Shown: one piece after another, positions 6,006-12,070 of the stretch | Position numbering within the stretch: the first letter of the stretch is position 1 | Layout: each line of letters begins with the position of its first letter | Source of the DNA: a bacterium | Lineage (GTDB): Bacteria > Patescibacteriota > Microgenomatia > Levybacterales > UBA12049 | Direction: 5' to 3' | Assembly: GCA_021813005.1 (NCBI GenBank) | Contig: JAKAMH010000018.1 | Span: 1 to 13,998 of the forward strand | Length of the DNA: 13,998 nucleotides | Translations under genes and position numbers: made by a program | Notes under the pieces: model-generated | Told to the model about the DNA's origin: nothing | Database searches by the model: none | The model's input: the letters and a program-made list of their open reading frames with translations, nothing else

Positions 6006-7335
6006 GTCCTTCCGCGCGGACCGGGTACGCCTTGATGAGTCTGCATGCTTTCGCAACAAGCTGCTTATTGAATATCTCATCAATCAGCATGTTATTCAGC
6101 ACTCCCGGGTAGTAGGCACCGTGCGTAATGAGGACTGCATGTTGCAGGGCGGCATCTTTTGTCATCCTTGTGGCGTTGAGGTAGCCCTTTCGAAATATAT
6201 TGGCGTTTGTATCAATAATGCCGTTAAGTAGAGGAATGCCGGTCATGTATGAGAGGGCAGGGGTGATATCGTTTGTTCCGTACAAGACAGCCGGATGGAG
6301 GGATTCTATCCTTGAAACAATAGTTCCAATTTCAGGAACGTTTCCAAGTGACCGATATGAGGAGACATAGATCACAACACTGACACCCACAAGAAGAGCA
6401 ATGAGGGTTGGAACAATCATCTGTTGTACTCCACGTTCTTTCAGGTCAGTTATGAGATCCGGCAGGGCAAGAACAAGGAATGGAGGAAGAAAATTGAGGT
6501 AGAGATAGTAGACATCTTTGTAAAGGAGAAAAAAGACAATGCCTGAAAGAGAGAGTGCGCCGAGGAAGAGGTTTTTTCGGATCATGAGGATAGAGTACAG
6601 GAGGAAGATGAAAAGTATCAGGTCATGTGTTACAAAGAACCAACCGATTTCTGGCTTTGACAATCCCTGTGAGCGGGTAAGTGAGTAGAGAAAAACGTCT
6701 TTAAAAAGTCCCTGAGGCGCCAAAAACAGGGAGGGAAGAAGGACCACTCCGGCGCCTGAGATGATGCCTAGAAAAAAGTTCATGATTGATCGGCGTTGAC
6801 GAAGTAAGACCACAGCTAAAAGTGCAATAAAGACAGGGAGAAAATAGGCTTTTGTCAGCAGGGTTAAAGCAAGTAAAACGCCGGATGGGAACATACGTTT
6901 TCTTTTAAAGAGATAGTAGGAGGAAATAGCAAAAAGTGAGGTGAGGAAAACACCCGTTTGGTGGTCAGTTGTTGAGAGGACCATAAACGAGAAAAGGTAG
7001 GCAAAGGCGCTAAGAAAAGAGAACCAAAGATTTTTTGTCCCGTCTTTAACAATGAAAAAGATAAAGCAGGACACCAAAACTGCCTCAAGAGGCGCTGTAA
7101 AGTAAAAAAGCGGCAGATTACCGCCGGTCAGAGTCACATAGAGCATGGAAACGTAGGGGAAGAGTGGAAAATTTGTGAAGAAAATATCTCTATAGAGTAT
7201 CTTTCCGTGCAGCATTGCATCTGCTGTGTAAAAGTAGATATTAGTGTCGGACAGGCGAATGCCGAGATTGGTTGCTTTAAGAAGGAGAAAGATGAGTATT
7301 GAGGCAATAAATAGGTAGACAGGCAACTTTTTCAT
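5965..7335 (-). CDS. Polytopic membrane protein, GT-C glycosyltransferase-like
   Basis: 456 residues with roughly ten hydrophobic segments. After the first membrane helix it reads LSDTNIYFYTADAMLHGKILYRDIFFTNFPL (quoted in parts: DTNIYFYTADAM, GKILYRDIF, TNFPLFPY), which matches the first extracytoplasmic loop of PMT/ArnT-like (GT39-type) enzymes, where the acidic residue acts in catalysis on lipid-linked sugars. The last ~120 residues form a soluble, presumably outer-face domain. The family transfers sugars from polyprenyl-phosphate donors to lipids, proteins or glycans; the acceptor is unknown. It starts inside the femX stop (TAATG), with no ribosome-binding site, so it is translationally coupled and part of the uvrD-femX operon. 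An O-antigen-ligase-like or other GT-C protein is an alternative. Confidence 0.72.
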   Translation of the reverse strand: MKKLPVYLFIASILIFLLLKATNLGIRLSDTNIYFYTADAMLHGKILYRDIFFTNFPLFPYVSMLYVTLTGGNLPLFYFTAPLEAVLVSCFIFFIVKDGTKNLWFSFLSAFAYLFSFMVLSTTDHQTGVFLTSLFAISSYYLFKRKRMFPSGVLLALTLLTKAYFLPVFIALLAVVLLRQRRSIMNFFLGIISGAGVVLLPSLFLAPQGLFKDVFLYSLTRSQGLSKPEIGWFFVTHDLILFIFLLYSILMIRKNLFLGALSLSGIVFFLLYKDVYYLYLNFLPPFLVLALPDLITDLKERGVQQMIVPTLIALLVGVSVVIYVSSYRSLGNVPEIGTIVSRIESLHPAVLYGTNDITPALSYMTGIPLLNGIIDTNANIFRKGYLNATRMTKDAALQHAVLITHGAYYPGVLNNMLIDEIFNKQLVAKACRLIKAYPVRAEGLTNRIALYDCRGK

Positions 7336-8348
7336 TATGAGGATCGGAGCAGTAGCCAGCGAAGCGAGTTGGCAAAGGCAAATCCTTTGTAGAGCAGCGG
7401 TTTGAGGACGAGGTCGTAGCTGCCGATATACTCGGTGAGCGTCGCGCCGTATCCCTCCTTAAAGCGGTGAAACCCATACCAGGGATCAGACGTATCGGGC
7501 TGAGGGCCGAGTGCTCCCCACATGTCAAGCATCGAGAGCCCGTTTCTCTTGCCGAAGCGGATTGCCTCCCACATGAGGAGGTTTGACGCCATAAGTTCGC
7601 GGTGCTCGCGGCTCGATGCACCGTAGGGGTAGTAGAGTACGTCCTGAAACATAAAAAGTATCCAGGCAGCGAGAACCTTATCGGCAAATTTTGCCAGAAA
7701 GAGGTGGGACGAGAGGGAATTGTCTGTCTTTGTGTGGGGGAAGGCTGTCCATTGTTTTTGGTGATAGGATTTTGTATGTGCATAGAAGTGCTGGCGCTTT
7801 GTTGTTTCCTCGGTGAGTCGCCAGTAGGTCTCAAAGGCTGTGTCTGAGTTATCCTCAATAATTGTGACGCCTTTCCGCTCAGCCAGGCGGATATTATAGC
7901 GTGTCTTCTGGTGCATATTTTTGAGTAGTTCCTCCTCCGGCGGCGTGATATCGAGTACAAAGGAGTACTTGGTGAAGAGCGGCCTGACAGAGGGGCGAAG
8001 CGGCAGTTGCTTGATATCTTCCTCTGTCTGGTGGCTCTTGACGACCTCAGGTTCAAGTTGGATAAACAGGCAGTTTTCCGCCTTGCCTATCTCCCGGAGA
8101 TCGGAGAGAAGCTCGCCTGTGGGAAACGTCCCCTTGGGGAGGTAGCCGATAGTCCAGGGCGTGCGCGGGATGGGATGGATAGTGAGGGTGAAGGCGCCTG
8201 TTGTCTTGCCGTTTTCCGAGAAGAGGCGGCGGATGACCTTGACGCCTGTCTCCTCCCGAAACTCCCCCCACTCATATGACTGAAGGGGATGACAAACATT
8301 GGCATTAAATAGTGTCCTATCAGACGGCGAAACAGGCCCAGATATCAT
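7335..8348 (-). CDS. FemX/FemAB-like aminoacyltransferase (peptidoglycan cross-bridge)
   Basis: 337 residues. FemAB proteins use aminoacyl-tRNA to add amino acids to the stem peptide of lipid II at the cytoplasmic membrane face. Family signatures are visible: QSYEWGEFREETG near 23-35, LPKGTFP, LLKNMHQKTRYNIRLAERKGV (in parts: KTRYNIRLAERKG, the basic helix of the first GNAT-like fold), PYGASSREHRELMASNLLMW (in parts: YGASSREHRELMAS), LDMWGALG, and GFHRFKEGYGATLTEYIGSYDL (in parts: RFKEGYGA). Two GNAT-like halves fit the length. The long coiled-coil arm of staphylococcal FemA is missing, as in FemX of other bacteria. Its start overlaps the uvrD stop (ATGA); AAGGAGAG lies about 13 nt upstream of the ATG inside uvrD, the only Shine-Dalgarno-like site among the main genes. 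The actual amino acid added is unknown. Confidence 0.87.
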   Translation of the reverse strand: MISGPVSPSDRTLFNANVCHPLQSYEWGEFREETGVKVIRRLFSENGKTTGAFTLTIHPIPRTPWTIGYLPKGTFPTGELLSDLREIGKAENCLFIQLEPEVVKSHQTEEDIKQLPLRPSVRPLFTKYSFVLDITPPEEELLKNMHQKTRYNIRLAERKGVTIIEDNSDTAFETYWRLTEETTKRQHFYAHTKSYHQKQWTAFPHTKTDNSLSSHLFLAKFADKVLAAWILFMFQDVLYYPYGASSREHRELMASNLLMWEAIRFGKRNGLSMLDMWGALGPQPDTSDPWYGFHRFKEGYGATLTEYIGSYDLVLKPLLYKGFAFANSLRWLLLRSS

Positions 8349-10183
8349 AAAAAGTCAGTCTCTCCTTTTTGGGAAAGCGATATATTTGTCTCTGAAAGAA
8401 CGTGCTCGGGCAGCTCAAGGAGGAAGCGGGAGACTGTATTCATGGTGCGCTGGCCGAAGTAGAGGCGCCGGCGAGCATAGGTGAGGTAAAGCTTCTCCTT
8501 GGCGCGGGTCATACCGACGTAGCAGAGACGGCGTTCCTCCTCAAGTTCCTGGCGATCCATGAGGGAGCGGGCGTGTGGGAAAAGTCCCTCCTCCATGCCG
8601 ATCATAAAGACTATCGGGAACTCCAGCCCCTTGGCAGCATGGAGTGTCATGAGGGTGATAGCCTGCTTCTTGTCACCGGGCACTGGATCTGAGACATACT
8701 CCTGCTCGACAAGCGCCACATTCTCCAAAAACTCCACAATATCCGGAAAGTTGATGGCAACGGAGCGCAGTTCTTTGATGTTTTCAAGCCGCGTTCTATC
8801 TTCCTCCTCTTTTTCATCGTAAAGCGCCAGATACTCGGTGGCGGCAAGTATCCGGTCAAGCGCCTCAATCGTCTCAATCGTCGTCTCTGTCGAGATCTGG
8901 TCAAGGAGTGCAAAAAACTTTTTCAGCCGTCCCTTGCCGAGTTTCTCAATGCGCTTTTGGGCAATACTGTCTTTGGGGTTGGCAAGCACCCGCAGGTAGG
9001 CAAGAACGTCTTTAATCTCGCGCCGCTCATAGAAGCGGACGCCGCCGATGAGAATGTATGGGACGGAGTGATGCAGCAGCGCCTCCTCGATGACGCGCGA
9101 CTGGGCATTGGTGCGGTAGAGTACGGCAAAGTCTGAAAGGTCACGCTTGGTCTCAACCAGCGTTTGGATGATAAAATCTGCCTCGTCCTGCTCGTTGTGG
9201 GCTTCATAAAGGTCAATCGTCTCCCCGTCCGGATTCTCCGTCCAGAGCTTAAGTACCGGGTGTGAGGTGTTGTGCGAGATAATGGCCGAGGCGGCATCAA
9301 GTATCTTCTGCGTCGAGCGGTAGTTTTGGGAGAGGGAGAATGTCTGGGTGCCCGGGAAGTCTGTCTGAAAGCGCATCAGGTTTCGGTAATCGGCGCCGCG
9401 CCAGGAGTAGATGCTTTGTGAGAAATCGCCGACGACACAGACATTTTTCCATTTGCCTGACAAAAGCTTGGTGAGGCGATACTGCGCCGTATTGGTATCC
9501 TGGTACTCGTCAATCAGGATGTAGCGGAAGCGGTCCTGGTATTTGGCAAGAACCTGCGGGTTTTGTTTGAGAAGGGTTATTGTATGCAGCAGGAGGTCGT
9601 CAAAGTCGACGGCGTCATTTTCTTTGAGGAGGCGCTGGTACTCAGGGTAGATTTTGGCGACTGTTTTTTGGAAATGCCCCTGGGCAAAAAGCTCATAGTC
9701 CTTATCCGACAGCAGTTCATTTTTGGCTTGGGAAATAGTGGCGTGGATAGAATAGGGTTTGAAATCTTTTTGATTGACGCCAAGCCGTGTCATAGCGGAC
9801 TTAACAGTCTCAATCTGATCCTGCGAATCATAGATGAGAAAGCGCTGGGAGAGGCCGATATGCTTACCGTCAAGGCGGAGTATCTTGGCGCAGAGTCCGT
9901 GGAAGGTTGCCACCCAGGGCCGACCTGCTGCCAACTGCGGCGCTTCTGTCAGACAGACTTTGATGATGCGCTCCTTCATCTCAGTAGCTGCCTTGTTGGT
10001 GAACGTCACCATGAGGATATCCTCCGGCGCAACCTGCTTCTCAGTCATGAGGTAGAGCACTTTATATGTCAGGACACGGGTCTTGCCTGAGCCGGCACCG
10101 GCGAGGATAATGATCGGCCCGTCCGTCTTGAGGACAGCCTGAGACTGTTCCTTATTTAAATCCTTGAGTAGTCTGTCTTGCAT
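8345..10183 (-). CDS. UvrD/PcrA-type superfamily 1 DNA helicase, compact
   Basis: 612 residues; 3'-5' ATP-driven DNA unwinding in excision repair and replication restart. Motifs: Q-motif LNKEQSQAV (9-17), I AGAGSGKT (28-35), Ia TFTNKAATEM (60-69), II LIDEYQDT (223-230), III VVGDFSQSIYSWRGAD (250-265; the family usually has two acidic residues where FS stands), IV QNYRST (286-291), V TLHAAKGLEFP (513-523), VI YVGMTRAKEKLYL (555-567). PcrA and UvrD have 720-740 residues. Two parts are shorter here: the 2B region after LRVLANP (about 402-470) and the C-terminal tail, which in PcrA/UvrD carries a Tudor-like RNA-polymerase contact. First gene of a three-gene operon. An in-frame TGA upstream limits the start; ATG 10183 is the natural choice. 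Confidence 0.93.
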   Translation of the reverse strand: MQDRLLKDLNKEQSQAVLKTDGPIIILAGAGSGKTRVLTYKVLYLMTEKQVAPEDILMVTFTNKAATEMKERIIKVCLTEAPQLAAGRPWVATFHGLCAKILRLDGKHIGLSQRFLIYDSQDQIETVKSAMTRLGVNQKDFKPYSIHATISQAKNELLSDKDYELFAQGHFQKTVAKIYPEYQRLLKENDAVDFDDLLLHTITLLKQNPQVLAKYQDRFRYILIDEYQDTNTAQYRLTKLLSGKWKNVCVVGDFSQSIYSWRGADYRNLMRFQTDFPGTQTFSLSQNYRSTQKILDAASAIISHNTSHPVLKLWTENPDGETIDLYEAHNEQDEADFIIQTLVETKRDLSDFAVLYRTNAQSRVIEEALLHHSVPYILIGGVRFYERREIKDVLAYLRVLANPKDSIAQKRIEKLGKGRLKKFFALLDQISTETTIETIEALDRILAATEYLALYDEKEEEDRTRLENIKELRSVAINFPDIVEFLENVALVEQEYVSDPVPGDKKQAITLMTLHAAKGLEFPIVFMIGMEEGLFPHARSLMDRQELEEERRLCYVGMTRAKEKLYLTYARRRLYFGQRTMNTVSRFLLELPEHVLSETNISLSQKGETDFL

Positions 10184-10193
10184 AGAGTATAAT
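10164..10193 (+). promoter_or_regulatory. tpiA-LCP operon promoter
   Basis: TTGAGT (10164-10169), 18-nt spacer and a perfect TATAAT (10188-10193). The predicted start near 10200 leaves about 30 nt of leader before ATG 10231. The promoter overlaps the 5' coding end of the divergent uvrD gene. Initiation here would exclude the in-frame ATG at 10192 as tpiA start. Confidence 0.6.
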
Positions 10194-10197
10194 GATA
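10186..10197 (-). promoter_or_regulatory. Candidate uvrD -10 region sharing bases with the tpiA -10
   Basis: On the minus strand TATCAT (10197-10192) lies exactly 8 nt before the uvrD ATG (10183), the same spacing as at clpB and sodN. TATACT (10191-10186) is the competing box, only 2 nt from ATG. The only -35-like hexamer at 17 nt is a weak TGAGTA (10220-10215). The box occupies the same bases as the opposite-facing TATAAT. Confidence 0.4.
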
Positions 10198-10230
10198 AGA
10201 CCGCGAGGAATCAGTACTCATTCTATCATA

Positions 10231-10887
10231 ATGAAGAGGATTTTTATTGTTGCCAATTGGAAGTCGCATAAAAATAAACAAGAAGCAACCGACTGGCTGA
10301 AAACATTTCTTGATTTTAAAAAATCAGAAGATAAAGAAGTTATTGTTTGCCCTTCTTTTACTATTCTCCCCTACTTGCAACAATGGATTGGTAGTCACCG
10401 GCTCCCCCTCTCAGTTGGCGCGCAGGATGTCTCCCCTTTTGCCGAAGGCGCCTTCACCGGAGAAGTAAACGCAAGACAGGTGAAAGAATTTGCCGACTAT
10501 GTTATTATTGGGCATTCGGAAAGAAGGACTTACTTCTCGGAGACAGATGAAATGGTGACGAAAAAGGTCGAGATGGCGCGTCAAGCAAATCTAACGCCAA
10601 TTTTTTGTGTTCAAGGAGGGCAAACTCCAGTCCCGCCCGGCGTTGAGATGGTGGCGTATGAACCGGTATCGGCGATCGGAACCGGAAACCCGGATTCTCC
10701 TGAAAATGCGGAAGGCGTCATACGAGCCATAAAAGAGAAAACCGGAGCGTCGTACGTTCTGTACGGCGGCAGTGTTACACCGGAAAACATTAACAGTTTT
10801 ACCAGCCTGCCGTCTATCGACGGTGTTTTGGTTGGGGGTGGCAGTCTTGACCCTAAGACATTTGCCGGCATAATAGAAAACGCCTAA
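10231..10887 (+). CDS. tpiA: Triosephosphate isomerase, short form
   Basis: Interconverts dihydroxyacetone phosphate and glyceraldehyde 3-phosphate in glycolysis. 218 residues from ATG 10231, giving MKRIFIVANWK; a longer start at 10192 adds an unconserved 13 residues and lies within the promoter. Active-site residues: N9 and K11 (ANWKSHKN), H95 (GHSERR), E144 (YEP), lid loop 6 AIGTG (148-152), and phosphate-binding YGGSV (178-182) and GVLVGGGSL (198-206). Typical bacterial enzymes have about 250 residues. The shortage falls between FCVQGGQ (125-131) and VAYEP, where the usual stretch with the helix after beta-5 is missing, and YEPVWAIGTG has Ser for Trp. Archaeal enzymes are similarly short, but the C-terminal half here reads as bacterial. 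Nine bases separate it from the LCP gene. Confidence 0.93.
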   Translation: MKRIFIVANWKSHKNKQEATDWLKTFLDFKKSEDKEVIVCPSFTILPYLQQWIGSHRLPLSVGAQDVSPFAEGAFTGEVNARQVKEFADYVIIGHSERRTYFSETDEMVTKKVEMARQANLTPIFCVQGGQTPVPPGVEMVAYEPVSAIGTGNPDSPENAEGVIRAIKEKTGASYVLYGGSVTPENINSFTSLPSIDGVLVGGGSLDPKTFAGIIENA

Positions 10888-10896
10888 TTTCCATTT

Positions 10897-12069
10897 ATGA
10901 ACAGCCGAAAAGCACAAAGAATACGAAAGCGTGCATTTTTCTTTTTGGGTGCAATAGCGTTGCTGATTGTGGTGGCCGTTGTGGTGCGTGTAGTACAGTT
11001 TGTGCCGCAGGCAGTTGACTACTTGACGAATAAGAAAATTGAACTGAAGAAGACGCCTGAGAACAAAATCAATATGCTACTGCTTGGTACGGGAGGAGCA
11101 AAACATGACGGGCCCAATCTTTCAGACACGATTATTTTTGCCAGCATTGATCCGGAGCACGATAAAGTGACGCTAGTTTCGATCCCCCGTGACCTCTGGA
11201 TACCGGATCTTAATGCCAAGATAAATACGGCTTATGCCTATGGAGAGGACAAGGGGCCGGGAGGGGGATTGGTACTGGCTAAGAAAGAGCTCAGCCGGGT
11301 GCTCGGACAGCAGATTGACTATGCAGTGCGTGTTGATTTCGGGGGATTTGTCAAGGCCGTTGATATGCTGGGAGGACTTGATATCAATGTGGACCGGACA
11401 TTTGACGACTATGCCTATCCAATCGAGGGAAAGGAAGATGCCAGCTGTGGGCTGACGGAAACCCAGATAGCCAGCGCTTCTGCTGAAATTGCTACAGCCA
11501 GTGCCACAGAGCTGCAGAAATTTCCCTGCCGTTTTGAACATCTTCATTTTAACGCCGGTGAGCAGCATATGGACGGCGCTACGGCACTCGAATATGTACG
11601 CTCGAGACACGCCGTGGGGCCCGAAGGGACGGACTTTGCCCGCTCCAAACGGCAGGAAAAGGTGATCTCGGCTTTCAAGCAGAAGGTGTTCTCGGCCGGA
11701 ACTTACCTTAATCCCGTGAAGATTATCTCACTTCTGGCCATCTTTAAGGGCAGTGTCGCAACGGATATCTCGGAGAATGACATTGGCAATTTTGCCAAGC
11801 TAGCCCAGAGGATGAAGAGTGCCAAAATTACAAGCTACGTCATTGATATGGGAAACGGAGACAGGCAAGGGCTGCTCGTAAATCCGACGGATGTGGCCAA
11901 CTTCGGCGGTCAGTGGGTACTCTCGCCTCGCGCCGGTGCCGGAGACTACTCGGAGATCCATCAGTATGTCTCCTGTGTGATTAAAAATGATAACTGTGTC
12001 GTCACGAGAACAGGTGTGGTGACACCTACCCCCACTCCTACGGCAGGCGTTCCACCCAAAACAAGGTAG
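10897..12069 (+). CDS. LytR-CpsA-Psr (LCP) family envelope glycopolymer transferase
   Basis: 390 residues. A basic N-terminus is followed by one membrane helix (about 13-34), placing the rest outside the cytoplasm. LCP domain: NMLLLGTGG (59-67), SDTIIFASID (76-85), SIPRDLWIP (95-103; R98 and D99 bind the polyprenyl pyrophosphate), KINTAYAYG (108-116), VDMLGGLDINVD (155-166), and ALEYVRSRH..TDFARSKRQEKV (R235, R237, R249, R252 region). LCP enzymes move glycopolymers from lipid carriers onto peptidoglycan or cell-surface proteins. Residues ~180-216 are an Ala/Ser-rich insert with C184 and C211 at its ends, which could form a disulfide. The tail is Thr/Pro-rich (TPTPTPT), like a wall-spanning or glycosylated stalk. 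Follows tpiA by 9 bp without Shine-Dalgarno, so it is probably co-transcribed. Confidence 0.9.
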   Translation: MNSRKAQRIRKRAFFFLGAIALLIVVAVVVRVVQFVPQAVDYLTNKKIELKKTPENKINMLLLGTGGAKHDGPNLSDTIIFASIDPEHDKVTLVSIPRDLWIPDLNAKINTAYAYGEDKGPGGGLVLAKKELSRVLGQQIDYAVRVDFGGFVKAVDMLGGLDINVDRTFDDYAYPIEGKEDASCGLTETQIASASAEIATASATELQKFPCRFEHLHFNAGEQHMDGATALEYVRSRHAVGPEGTDFARSKRQEKVISAFKQKVFSAGTYLNPVKIISLLAIFKGSVATDISENDIGNFAKLAQRMKSAKITSYVIDMGNGDRQGLLVNPTDVANFGGQWVLSPRAGAGDYSEIHQYVSCVIKNDNCVVTRTGVVTPTPTPTAGVPPKTR

Positions 12070-12070
12070 C

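Noticed and set aside
7277..8056. 259-residue minus-strand ORF in a second frame across femX
   Set aside because: Same strand as femX but shifted; composition is Arg/Ser-rich and random-looking, while the femX frame carries clear family motifs.
9563..10090. 175-residue plus-strand ORF opposite uvrD
   Set aside because: It lies wholly antisense to conserved helicase motifs and its translation resembles no protein family; a shadow of uvrD codon use.
10192..10230. Upstream ATG 10192 for tpiA
   Set aside because: It overlaps the perfect TATAAT and adds residues before the conserved N-terminal strand; ATG 10231 fits the family.
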